36,599 bases of DNA. Source: Minisyncoccota bacterium. GTDB lineage: Bacteria; Patescibacteriota; Minisyncoccia; Phycocordibacterales; UBA12079. The stretch lies in assembly GCA_023129575.1 (NCBI GenBank), contig JAGMBS010000010.1:1-36599 (forward strand), in the 5' to 3' direction. Position 1 is the stretch's first letter. Every line of letters begins with the position of its first letter. Of this stretch, positions 17,590 to 26,676 are shown in pieces. The position numbers and the translations under genes are program-made. The notes under the pieces are model-generated. The model did no database searches, had not been told where the DNA came from, and saw only the letters and a list, made by a program, of their open reading frames with translations.

Positions 17590-17772
17590 ATGGAAATCGC
17601 CCAAAAAGGACTTTCTTCCGGATTATTACAATTACAAAATACAACTTCGTTTTTGAAATGTTTTTTATAATTGCCTAATTTTTTTTTCAATGTCAGGTAA
17701 TTGCGTGTAAAATTCATCATTTTTTGCTTTGTTTGCCTTATGTAAGTTTTTATTTGAGGATTTATTTTTCAT
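17590..17772 (-). pseudogene. Frameshifted, truncated N-terminus of an EcoRI-type adenine methyltransferase
   Basis: ATG 17772: MKNKSSNKNLHKANKAKNDEFYTQLPDIEKK then, after a frameshift in an A9 run, LGNYKKHFKNEVVFCNCNNPEESPFWA. Confidence 0.75.
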
Positions 17773-17817
17773 AATTTTATACTCTTTTTGTTTTTTGTGT
17801 TTCCGCTTCGTTTATAA

Positions 17818-18870
17818 TTATTTGAAATAATTATTCACGGCAAATTCAAATTGTTTTAAAAAGATATTTTTGAAATAAGACAGGTTATTAATTTCGTAAA
17901 ATAATAAGCTCGCTTTTTTGTATTCAACTTCATTAACCGCCCGATACGACATAGGAACAGAATTATATGACAATAAAATTGCGTTAGCCGCCATTCTCGC
18001 GGTTCGTTTATTTCCATCTTCAAATGCTTGAATATATGAAAGCAATATCAAAGACAAAAACGCCTTTTCAAAAAAGTTTTCTTTGCCGTTAATTAATTTT
18101 ATCATCATTTCCAAGGCCTCTTCTATTTGATGTATATTATCAAGGGGTTTGTAATTTGTGCCGGTTATTCCGACCGGTGATTTACGAAGATTCTTAGAGA
18201 TATTTAAATCCTTTGTTAAAAGATAATGAATGTGTTCAATATTGGCGCGAGATAGCCGCTCAAAAACATTTTTGTTTTGCAGCGACTCGTTAAACGCGTC
18301 TTTGTGGTTTAATATCATCTGAGTTTCTTCTTTGGTTTTTTTCTCGTCGGGCTTATTATCTTTAATAAGCTGTTCAGTAGCAAGGAGAGAATAAGTATTT
18401 CCTTCAATTTGCGAGGACTTCCAAGAAAACTCTATCAAGATTCTCTCAAATTCTTTATTGATAAGGGTTTGGCTGTCATACCGCGAGAAATTTTTCACAA
18501 AATCATTATGCAATTGCGCAAGTTTCTTTTCTTCATCTTCCGAAAAAACACTTTCTTTCAAAATATCAAAAATATCAAAATCAAAATTTGTTTTTACTTC
18601 TCTTTCATCAAAAGGAACTGAAAAATATTTTTCGACATCTATTTCTTTTACAAGATTGTATCTATTTGAAATAGAATAAGAAGCGCCTCTGCCTGCTCCT
18701 TGTTTAGATATTAATTTTTTGTCTAAAATAAATTTGATATCTCTGGAAATAGTTCTTTGGTCAACCTCAAATTTATTTTTAATAAAATCATAAATTTCCC
18801 CAACACTGGATCTCTTATTTTTTTCTATATATTCCAAAACTATTTTTTGTCTTTTGCTTAAAATATTCAT
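17818..18870 (-). CDS. Fic-like protein with N-terminal HTH; motif His replaced by Gln
   Basis: SYIQAFEDGNKRTARMAANAIL; inhibitory-type motif SSQIEGN; HTH LSKRQKIVLEYIEKNKRSSVGEIYDFIKNKFEVDQRTISRDIKFI; ATG 18870 sits 7 nt after TATAAT. Confidence 0.85.
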   Translation of the reverse strand: MNILSKRQKIVLEYIEKNKRSSVGEIYDFIKNKFEVDQRTISRDIKFILDKKLISKQGAGRGASYSISNRYNLVKEIDVEKYFSVPFDEREVKTNFDFDIFDILKESVFSEDEEKKLAQLHNDFVKNFSRYDSQTLINKEFERILIEFSWKSSQIEGNTYSLLATEQLIKDNKPDEKKTKEETQMILNHKDAFNESLQNKNVFERLSRANIEHIHYLLTKDLNISKNLRKSPVGITGTNYKPLDNIHQIEEALEMMIKLINGKENFFEKAFLSLILLSYIQAFEDGNKRTARMAANAILLSYNSVPMSYRAVNEVEYKKASLLFYEINNLSYFKNIFLKQFEFAVNNYFK

Positions 18871-18887
18871 AAGCGCATTATAACAGA

Positions 18888-18985
18888 TAATCATGACATT
18901 TAAAAACCGTAATTATGACATTTTAATGTAGAAAATTTATATTTTCCTCTTAAAATAAGGGTTTTAATCATGACATTTTAAAAAA
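18888..18985 (-). promoter_or_regulatory. Direct-repeat operator-like sites upstream of the fic-like gene
   Basis: Plus-strand AATCATGACATTT, AATTATGACATTTTAA, AATCATGACATTTTAA with GACA at 18895, 18917, 18972. Confidence 0.55.
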
Positions 18986-18996
18986 CTAATAGATCA

Positions 18997-19018
18997 AACG
19001 GGGTCAGCCACCTTTTTT
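18997..19018 (-). repeat. Island-boundary inverted repeat, right copy
   Basis: AACGGGGTCAGCCACCTTTTTT, reverse complement AAAAAAGGTGGCTGACCCCGTT. Confidence 0.7.
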
Positions 19019-19077
19019 CTGTATTTTCACCCGTTATGATATAATCATTTGATAAATATGATACAATTGTTGCTGTT

Positions 19078-20346
19078 ATGAAATTCAAAAAGAAAATTTT
19101 GAAAAACGGGTTGCGGATTATCAGCGCGCCGCTGCGAGGCAATAAGACCGTGACTGTTTTGGCCTTGGTGGAAGCGGGGGCTGATTATGAAAATAAAAAA
19201 AACAACGGCCTCTCCCATTTTCTGGAGCATCTGTGTTTTAAGGGAACCAAACGGCGTCCCCAAGCCGTTGATATTTCTCTGGAATTGGATAAATTGGGCG
19301 CCCACTATAACGCTTTTACGGGCTATGAATTAACCGGCTATTACGCCAAGGCCTATTCCAAACACCAGAGCAAGATCTTGGATATTATTTCCGATCTGTA
19401 TCTAAATCCCATTTTTGACGCGCGGGAAATTAAAAAGGAAAAGGGAGTAATTATTGAAGAAATTAATATGCATGCCGATTTGCCGATGCGGCAAATCCAC
19501 GATGTTTTGCTTAAATTATTGTATGGCGAGCAGGCCGCCGGACGGCAGATTTCAGGCCCGAAAAAAAATGTCAGAAAATTCGTTAGAAATGATTTTATTA
19601 ATTACAGAAAAAATCGTTATACGGCGAAAAATACGATTATTATAATCGCGGGGGGTTTTAATGAAAAGAAAATGCTGGCTGAAATAAGGGAAAAATTCAA
19701 GAACATTAATACCGACAGAAGCCCCAAAAAATTAAAAACGGCGGAGCGACAAACAAAACCGCGCCTAACGGTTAAATACAAAAAATCGGACCAGACCCAT
19801 CTGATTCTCGGCGCGCGCGCTTTTCCAATTCTGAATAAGGACGCGCTCGCGGCCTCGTTGCTGGCGAGTGTTTTGGGGGCGGGGATGAGTTCGCGCCTCT
19901 TTCAAAAATTAAGGGATGAGATGGGCGTTTGTTATTATGTGAGCGCCTCAAATGACACTTCAACGGACCGCGGTTTTTTGGGCGTGTCTGCCGGAGTGAA
20001 TAATGAAAGATTGGAGGAAGTCGTTCAAGTCCTGTTGGAAGAATTTAAAAAGTTAAAAACGGATTTGGTCTCCGAGGAAGAATTGCGGAAAGTGAAAAAT
20101 TGCGTGATTGGAAATCTCTATTTGAATTTAGAGTCCTCTGATTCCATCGCCGAGTATTTTGGCATTCAAGAATTATTGAAAAAAGAAATTTTAACCCCGC
20201 AAGAGAAAGTTGAAAAAATTAAAGCCATTACAGCCGAGGACATTAAAAGAGTGGCGAATAAAATTTTTAAAAACGAAAAATTAAATTTAGCCATTATCGG
20301 TCCGGTTAAAAATAAAAAAACTCTCCAAAAGATTTTGAAACTTTAG
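19078..20346 (+). CDS. M16 family zinc peptidase
   Basis: NNGLSHFLEHLCFKGTKRRP (HxxEH) and GVIIEEINMHAD. Confidence 0.93.
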   Translation: MKFKKKILKNGLRIISAPLRGNKTVTVLALVEAGADYENKKNNGLSHFLEHLCFKGTKRRPQAVDISLELDKLGAHYNAFTGYELTGYYAKAYSKHQSKILDIISDLYLNPIFDAREIKKEKGVIIEEINMHADLPMRQIHDVLLKLLYGEQAAGRQISGPKKNVRKFVRNDFINYRKNRYTAKNTIIIIAGGFNEKKMLAEIREKFKNINTDRSPKKLKTAERQTKPRLTVKYKKSDQTHLILGARAFPILNKDALAASLLASVLGAGMSSRLFQKLRDEMGVCYYVSASNDTSTDRGFLGVSAGVNNERLEEVVQVLLEEFKKLKTDLVSEEELRKVKNCVIGNLYLNLESSDSIAEYFGIQELLKKEILTPQEKVEKIKAITAEDIKRVANKIFKNEKLNLAIIGPVKNKKTLQKILKL

Positions 20347-20405
20347 GGGACAAGTTTCCACATTCCATTATTTTACTTGCGAAATTAGTATGTTATACTA
20401 ATTTT

Positions 20406-21503
20406 ATGTTAAATAAAAACCGCAAAGATATTTCAATCAATATCAATTCCAGCACGATGATCAGAACCATCTTATTTGTTTTGTTGCTGTTCCTCCTTTA
20501 TTTTTTCCGCGATTTGGTTCTTATTATGTTGACGGCAATTGTCATCGCTTCCGCGATGGAGCCGATTATCAAATGGTTTGTTAAACGGAAAATACCTCGG
20601 CTTTTGTCAACCATTTTTGTTTATATCGGGATTGTTATTTTATTGGCCGGCATTGTCTTGGCTTTTCTGCCTTTGATATTGGAGGAAACGGCCAACCTGA
20701 CGGCAATGTTGCCGCAATATGTCAGTTCCGTGAATGTCTGGCATCCTATGAATAGTTTTTTGCCCCAAGCGACTCTTGAGACCTTGTCCTCGGATTTTTC
20801 CATCGGGGAGCTTTTGACGGGATTAAAATCCACCTTGGATAGCGCTTTCGGAAGCTTTTGGCAAATTGTGAGCGGTGTGTTTGGCGGTTTATTCAGTTTT
20901 ATTTTAATAATTGTATTTTCATTTTATTTTGCGGTTCAAGAACGGGGAATCGCGAGCTTTTTGCGGATTATTACCCCTGTCAAACACGAAAAATATGTAA
21001 TTGATTTATGGAAACGCTCGCAATTGAAAATCGGTTTGTGGATGCAGGGACAACTTCTCTTGGCCCTCATCATCGGTATTTTGGTTTATCTCGGGCTGAT
21101 GATTTTGGGAGTGAAATACGCTTTCCTCTTGGCTCTTTTGGCGGCGGTGGCCGAGCTTATTCCTCTCTTTGGCCCGGTTCTGGCCGCTATTCCCGCGGTG
21201 GCGATTGGCTTTATAGACGGCGGCGCGACTTTGGGTTTATTGGTGGTCGGTTTTTATGTGATTATTCAGCAATTTGAAAATCATCTTATTTATCCTTTGG
21301 TGGTTAAAAAGGTGATAGGCGTCCCGCCTCTTTTGGTGATATTAGCTCTTTTGGTGGGGGGGCAATTAGCCGGATTTTTAGGCATAATTATCGCGGTTCC
21401 TTTGGCGGCCACTCTGATGGAATTTTTGAATGATTTGGAAAAGGACAAAAAAAAGTTGTTGGAAATAGCGGAGAAAGAAAAAAAGATTATTCCGTCGGAG
21501 TAA
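20406..21503 (+). CDS. AI-2E family transporter / PerM-like permease
   Basis: Multi-TM; LLAAVAELIPLFGPVLAAIPAVAIGFIDGG and C-terminal GQLAGFLGIIIAVPLAATLMEFLND. Confidence 0.88.
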   Translation: MLNKNRKDISININSSTMIRTILFVLLLFLLYFFRDLVLIMLTAIVIASAMEPIIKWFVKRKIPRLLSTIFVYIGIVILLAGIVLAFLPLILEETANLTAMLPQYVSSVNVWHPMNSFLPQATLETLSSDFSIGELLTGLKSTLDSAFGSFWQIVSGVFGGLFSFILIIVFSFYFAVQERGIASFLRIITPVKHEKYVIDLWKRSQLKIGLWMQGQLLLALIIGILVYLGLMILGVKYAFLLALLAAVAELIPLFGPVLAAIPAVAIGFIDGGATLGLLVVGFYVIIQQFENHLIYPLVVKKVIGVPPLLVILALLVGGQLAGFLGIIIAVPLAATLMEFLNDLEKDKKKLLEIAEKEKKIIPSE

Positions 21504-21507
21504 AATA

Positions 21508-23001
21508 ATGGAAGCGTTGGATAAAAATTTTTATATTACGACCACTTTGGCGTATGTGAACGCCGATTTGCATATTGGACACGCCGCCGAATTTATTCGG
21601 GCCGATATTTTGGCGCGCCATAAAAAAGCGCTGGGTTTTGAGGTGTTTTTGAATACGGGCACGGATGAGCACGGACAAAAGATATTAAGCGCTGCGAGGG
21701 AGCGGGGGGTGGGAACGCAGGTCTTTGTTGATGAGATGTTTGAAAAAATTAAAGGCCAGATTGAAAAAATGAATGTGGATTATACGAATATTATTCGCAC
21801 CACGGATGAACGGCACCAAAAATCCGCCCAAGAATTTTGGAAAAGATGCGAGCAAAACGGAGATATTTACAAAAAAAATTATAAAATCAGATATTGCGTC
21901 GGCTGTGAATTGGAAAAAACGGATTCGGAATTAGTGAACGGAGAATGCCCGTTTCATCCCGGTAAAAAATTGGAGATCAGGGAAGAAGAAAATTATTTTT
22001 TCCGGTTTTCCAAATATCAACAGCCGCTTTTGGAGTTATACGAAAAAAATCCGGAATTTGTGAAGCCCGCTTTTCGCTTGAATGAAATGAAAAAATTCGT
22101 GGAGGGCGGATTGCAAGATTTCAGTATTTCCCGCTTGAAAGAAAAAATGCCCTGGGGCGTTCCGGTTCCGAATGACGACAGGCATATAATGTATGTTTGG
22201 TTTGACGCGCTGGTGAATTATATTTCCGCCATCGGTTGGCCGGACGAGCCGAAACAATTTGAAAAATGGTGGCCGGTTTTTCAAGTGGCGGGCAAGGATA
22301 ATCTGCGACAACAAGCGGCAATGTGGCAGGCGATGTTGATGTCAGCGGGATTATCTCCGTCAAGACAAATTCATATTTTCGGTTTCATAAATTCGGGCGG
22401 GCAAAAAATGAGCAAGAGTTTGGGAAATGTTATCAACCCGTCGGATATTATCGCCGAATACGGAACAGACGCTTTGCGGTATTTGGTTGCTCGGCATATA
22501 AATATGTATGAGGACAGCGACATTACGATGGAAAAGATTAAAGAGATTTATAACGCCAATCTGGCGAACGGTTTGGGAAATTTAGTCAGCCGAATTATGA
22601 AAATGGCGACAGATAATCTAAGTGAAAAAGTAAAAGTGGACCCAGTTAAATTTAAAAGTTTAACGGGTCAAGAAAACGAAAAAGAAATTTTGGAACATCC
22701 GGATTATTTAATTTATACAGACAAATTAAATAATTTTCACTTGAACGAAGTTATGGATTTTATCTGGCAGAAAATCAGTTCTATGGATGAAAAAATCAGC
22801 GAAACCGAACCTTATAAATTGGTAAAAAGCGCTGATAAAGACGAACAAGCAAAAGCTAAAGAAATAATCAGAGAATTAGTTAAAGAATTGCGACAAATCG
22901 CGGTTTATTTAATTCCTTTTATGCCCGCCACGGCTCAAAAAATTCAAAATTGCGTCCGAGAAAACAAAATCCCGTCCGCTCCGCTGTTTTTGAGAAAATA
23001 A
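21508..23001 (+). CDS. metG: Methionyl-tRNA synthetase
   Basis: TTLAYVNADLHIGHAAEFIRADILARHKK, TDEHGQKI, KMSKSLGNVINP. Confidence 0.96.
   Translation: MEALDKNFYITTTLAYVNADLHIGHAAEFIRADILARHKKALGFEVFLNTGTDEHGQKILSAARERGVGTQVFVDEMFEKIKGQIEKMNVDYTNIIRTTDERHQKSAQEFWKRCEQNGDIYKKNYKIRYCVGCELEKTDSELVNGECPFHPGKKLEIREEENYFFRFSKYQQPLLELYEKNPEFVKPAFRLNEMKKFVEGGLQDFSISRLKEKMPWGVPVPNDDRHIMYVWFDALVNYISAIGWPDEPKQFEKWWPVFQVAGKDNLRQQAAMWQAMLMSAGLSPSRQIHIFGFINSGGQKMSKSLGNVINPSDIIAEYGTDALRYLVARHINMYEDSDITMEKIKEIYNANLANGLGNLVSRIMKMATDNLSEKVKVDPVKFKSLTGQENEKEILEHPDYLIYTDKLNNFHLNEVMDFIWQKISSMDEKISETEPYKLVKSADKDEQAKAKEIIRELVKELRQIAVYLIPFMPATAQKIQNCVRENKIPSAPLFLRK
22631..22683. repeat. 53-nt palindromic element copy B (in metG)
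   Basis: TAAAAGTGGACCCAGTTAAATTTAAAAGTTTAACGGGTCAAGAAAACGAAAAA. Confidence 0.95.
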
Positions 23002-23168
23002 AATCTTGTTTTTAAATAAATCTATAATTGATACTTTTAATCTTCAAAAGTTATCCACATAAAAAATGTATTTATAGCGAATTAAGAGTATAATTTGCTT
23101 TAGATATTCCCGATTAAATTTTCGGGACAAAAGTTTTGGTTTATTAGTAATTTATAAATAACAAATAT

Positions 23169-24353
23169 ATGTTAAAAATAAAAAAGTTTTTTACAAACAA
23201 GGGTCCTGTCTCTGTGGTTTTGGCTGTGGTTTTGTCAGTTCTGTTTGTGGTCGGAATTGTGGAGGCGGCCACCACGATTAGCGCCAATATCAACACGGCG
23301 GGCACCTTGACGGTAACGGGAACCAGTACGCTCACCGGCGCTGTGACAGCGACCGCCGGCGTTACTTCAGGAGCGAATATCGTGAGTGATGGTAATTCCG
23401 CGGATGATTTGGGAACCACTGCGGTTAGATGGAAAGATATTTTTGTGGATGGGTTAACCGGAAATACCATCACATTAGATGGGGCGACGGGAGTCAATAT
23501 ATTAACAATAAAAGATAATGTTGCCGATGGGTTATCTGTGGTGCATGATGGTACTGATTTTTTGGTATTTGTCACCACAAATTCATCTGAACAATTTACC
23601 ATTACACCCGATACTTCGATCACAGGTGATTTTTGGGTAAACGGCTTCGCGACCACGACAGCCGCCAGCGGTAATTTTGAAACAGCCGGAACATTAACGG
23701 CGGTCGGCAATTCAGTTTTAGCTTCCGCTGACATAGGCGGTAGCTATACAGTTAACTCCGGCACGGGCGTAACAATTGACGCGACCGGCAAAGTTCAGAT
23801 AAACGGAGCTTTGGAATTAAACGGCTTCGCGACGACTACGGCAGCCAGCGGTAATATTGCCACTGCCGGAACACTCACAGTAGTAGGTAATTCCACGCTT
23901 GCTTCCGCTGACATTGGCGGCGCTTATACGGTTAACTCCGGAACAGGCGTAACAATTGACGCGACCGGCAATCTCCAAATGAACGGAGCTTTAGAATTAA
24001 ACGGCTTCGCGACCACAACAGCCGCTAACGGTAATATAGCGACAGACGGCTCTTTGATTATTGGCGGGGGAACGGCGATTGTCAAACATTTAAGCAATAG
24101 CGCTACTTTGGATTTTCCTCTTGTGGGCGCGAATAGTTGCGAGGTTCTTACTATCGCGGTTACGGGCGCGGCCGACGGCGATGTTGTAACTTTGGGGATA
24201 CCCAACAACATTATAAGCGCTTCTTCAACTTTGACGGCGGTCGGCTGGGTTTCAACAGGCGGCACGGTGACTGTTCGCCTTTGCCAAGTGGCGGCGTTGG
24301 ATACCGATGATATTCCGTCCGGAACTGTCATAGCCGATGTGTGGCAGCATTAA
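23169..24353 (+). CDS. Exported repeat-containing surface/fibre-like protein
   Basis: N-terminal hydrophobic VSVVLAVVLSVLFVVGIVEAATT; TLTVTGTSTLTGAV; DLGTTAVRWKDIFVDG; 60-aa repeats. Confidence 0.7.
   Translation: MLKIKKFFTNKGPVSVVLAVVLSVLFVVGIVEAATTISANINTAGTLTVTGTSTLTGAVTATAGVTSGANIVSDGNSADDLGTTAVRWKDIFVDGLTGNTITLDGATGVNILTIKDNVADGLSVVHDGTDFLVFVTTNSSEQFTITPDTSITGDFWVNGFATTTAASGNFETAGTLTAVGNSVLASADIGGSYTVNSGTGVTIDATGKVQINGALELNGFATTTAASGNIATAGTLTVVGNSTLASADIGGAYTVNSGTGVTIDATGNLQMNGALELNGFATTTAANGNIATDGSLIIGGGTAIVKHLSNSATLDFPLVGANSCEVLTIAVTGAADGDVVTLGIPNNIISASSTLTAVGWVSTGGTVTVRLCQVAALDTDDIPSGTVIADVWQH
23641..24060 (+). repeat. 180-bp in-frame tandem repeat (~2.3 copies)
   Basis: ACGGCTTCGCGACNACNACNGC recurs at 23641, 23821, 24001; unit NGFATTTAASGNIATAGTLTVVGNSTLASADIGGAYTVNSGTGVTIDATGNLQMNGALEL. 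Confidence 0.93.
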
Positions 24354-24390
24354 TTCACAAAATTTTATAGGTTAAAATCATATTCTAATT

Positions 24391-25782
24391 ATGTCTAAAC
24401 TATGTAATTCAATCATAATATCGTTATGTCTATTATTGCCTGGTTTGAGTTTGGCCGCCACAACCGATTTTGTCGCCGGTAGCGATGTGACGGTTGCCGA
24501 TGTTACTTACGGGGAGACAACGGCAAGTTTAACTATTGTTAGCGGCGCGAATGCCGCGAGCTGGAAACATGACGGCGGAACTTTTACCGTAACTAATCCG
24601 GGTTCTGGCGCAACGGCTTTTAAGATTACTTGCAGCAGCAGCGCTGTTTATGGTCTTAAAGTTTCCAATTCAAGCGGCACCGCGGTCGCGTGTGAAAAAA
24701 ACAATACGCCGGGGACAAGTTATGTGACGGTTCCTTCCGCTGCCGGAACTTACACAATCGCTCCGGTTAGCACTAATTTGTCCAATTCAACTCTTTATAA
24801 TAATTCTTGCGGCGCTGCCGCCTGCAGTTCAGGGTATAGCGTGTCCGGAACCGGGGCAACCGCGACTTGTGTCGCGCCCGCCGGAGGAGGAGGCGGATCC
24901 CCGGGATCCGTCTCGTTTTCGAATTCTTCGATTCCCCGAGCGCAAACCATTTATCCCGACGGCACAATAGTTTATCATGATGAAGAAACGACGGCGGGAA
25001 CAGTCGCCATAGCTGAACAGCAAGAAACGACAATTGCGCCAACGCTTGCCGTTCCGTCCGCTTTTGTTTTCACCAAGATATTAAAGAAAAGAATGGAAAA
25101 TGATGAAGTTAAAAAATTGCAGGAATTTTTGGCGTCCGACCCGTCTATTTATCCGGAGGGTCTGGCAACGGGCTATTACGGAACTCTGACGGAAAAAGCG
25201 GTTCGGCGATTTCAAGTTAAACACGGAATTGTTTCTTCTGGAACTCCTGAAAGCACAGGCTATGGTTTGGTTGGACCTTCAACACGAGCAAAATTGAATG
25301 AAATTTTTGGCGGCGGAGGAACTGTCGCGGTTTCAATGCCCACGGCCGCGCCTGCGGTCAGCGCTGAAATTTCCGCGGCCTTTAGCGTTGGAATGGGATT
25401 GGGAATGTCAAATTCTAATATAAAAAGATTGCAACAATTATTGAATTCCGATTCGGACACGGCGGTGGCTTTGTCGGGAGTTGGTTCAGCAGGACAAGAA
25501 ACGGAATATTACGGATCTCTGACGGGGGAAGCGGTTCAAAAATTCCAAATGAAATATGGTGTCGTTAATAGCGCGAGCGATGTTGGTTACGGTTATGTTG
25601 GACCCAAGACGAGAGCAAAACTGAATGAAATTTTTGGAAGCGTTACGCCTGCCGCGCCCGCGGAGAGTTCAAGCAACGCGCCAATTCCAGCAACGCCGGC
25701 TGACACCTCCGCTCTGGAGGCGCAAATACAAAGTATGATAGAGCAAGTTCAACTTCTCCAAACACAATTAAACGCGTTGTAA
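24391..25782 (+). CDS. Secreted protein with two peptidoglycan-binding-like domains
   Basis: Signal MSKLCNSIIISLCLLLPGLSLAA; VKKLQEFLASDPSIYPEGLATGYYGTLTEKAVRRFQVKHGI...GLVGPSTRAKLNEIFG and a second copy. Confidence 0.8.
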   Translation: MSKLCNSIIISLCLLLPGLSLAATTDFVAGSDVTVADVTYGETTASLTIVSGANAASWKHDGGTFTVTNPGSGATAFKITCSSSAVYGLKVSNSSGTAVACEKNNTPGTSYVTVPSAAGTYTIAPVSTNLSNSTLYNNSCGAAACSSGYSVSGTGATATCVAPAGGGGGSPGSVSFSNSSIPRAQTIYPDGTIVYHDEETTAGTVAIAEQQETTIAPTLAVPSAFVFTKILKKRMENDEVKKLQEFLASDPSIYPEGLATGYYGTLTEKAVRRFQVKHGIVSSGTPESTGYGLVGPSTRAKLNEIFGGGGTVAVSMPTAAPAVSAEISAAFSVGMGLGMSNSNIKRLQQLLNSDSDTAVALSGVGSAGQETEYYGSLTGEAVQKFQMKYGVVNSASDVGYGYVGPKTRAKLNEIFGSVTPAAPAESSSNAPIPATPADTSALEAQIQSMIEQVQLLQTQLNAL

Positions 25783-25810
25783 AAATCCGTCCGCAAAGAT
25801 AAAAACATAA

Positions 25811-25840
25811 ACGGCGGGCGCTTCGCGCCCGCCTTTGCGT
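25811..25840. terminator. Terminator-like hairpin
   Basis: GGCGGGCGCTTCGCGCCCGCC. Confidence 0.65.
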
Positions 25841-25875
25841 TTATAAAAAATTTGCGATTGTGTTATAATTCTTTG

Positions 25876-26658
25876 ATGTTTAAATACATAGACATCCACG
25901 CGCATTTGGATATGCCAGCTTTTGATAAAGATAGGGAAGAATTAATTTTGAAATTGCAAAAAGAAAATATCGGCGTGATTACAATTGCTGTTGATAAACA
26001 ATCGTCTTTCCGAGCGGTGGAATTGGCGGACAGATACGATAATATTTTCGCTTCTATCGGTTTCCACCCCGTTGACGCCGCGGAAAATTTTTGCGGAAGC
26101 GATTTTGCGGAACTTATCCAACATCCCAAAGTGGTGGCGGTCGGAGAATGCGGTTTGGATTTTTTTCGTTTGACAGGCGATTTTGAAACGGAAAAGAAGA
26201 AACAGCAGAATCTTTTTGAAGTCCAAATTAATTTCGCGGTTGAACACGACAAACCGTTAATGGTCCATTGCCGCGACGCGCATCCGGAAGTTTTAGATAT
26301 TTTGAAATCAAAAAAGAAAGAACTGGGCGATAAGTTGCGGGGAGATATTCATTTTTTCTCCGGGGACAGAGATGTCGCTAAACAATATTTTGATTTGGAT
26401 TTTTGCATTTCTTTCGGCGGGGTTTTGACATTTACGGACGCTTATGACGAAGTGGTCAGATTTGCTCCGCTGGACAGAATTATGTCGGAGACGGACGCGC
26501 CCTTTGTCGCGCCTGTCCCATACCGAGGAAAGAGAAATGAGCCGGCTTTTGTTAAATATGTTGTCGCGAAAATCGCGGAAATCAGGCGAGAGGATTTTGA
26601 AAAAGTTCGGAAAATATTAGTTCAAAACGCGTTCAGAGTATTTGCGTTAAAGGGCTAA
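25876..26658 (+). CDS. tatD: TatD family hydrolase
   Basis: MFKYIDIHAHLDMPAF, GECGLDFF, MVHCRDAHPEVLDIL, SETDAPFVAPVPYRGKRNEP; start 25876 rather than 25852. Confidence 0.92.
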   Translation: MFKYIDIHAHLDMPAFDKDREELILKLQKENIGVITIAVDKQSSFRAVELADRYDNIFASIGFHPVDAAENFCGSDFAELIQHPKVVAVGECGLDFFRLTGDFETEKKKQQNLFEVQINFAVEHDKPLMVHCRDAHPEVLDILKSKKKELGDKLRGDIHFFSGDRDVAKQYFDLDFCISFGGVLTFTDAYDEVVRFAPLDRIMSETDAPFVAPVPYRGKRNEPAFVKYVVAKIAEIRREDFEKVRKILVQNAFRVFALKG

Positions 26659-26676
26659 TTATGATAATCTGGCGGT

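Noticed and set aside
23144-23734. 196-aa minus-strand ORF opposite the surface-protein gene
   Set aside because: Low-complexity V/T/P-rich antisense of a repetitive Thr/Ala-rich gene; the plus strand has signal peptide and repeats.
24895-24909. GGATCCCCGGGATCC looks like a cloning polylinker (BamHI/SmaI)
   Set aside because: Lies in a Gly/Ser linker (GGGGGSPGSV) of an intact ORF and lacks other polylinker sites; chance is sufficient.
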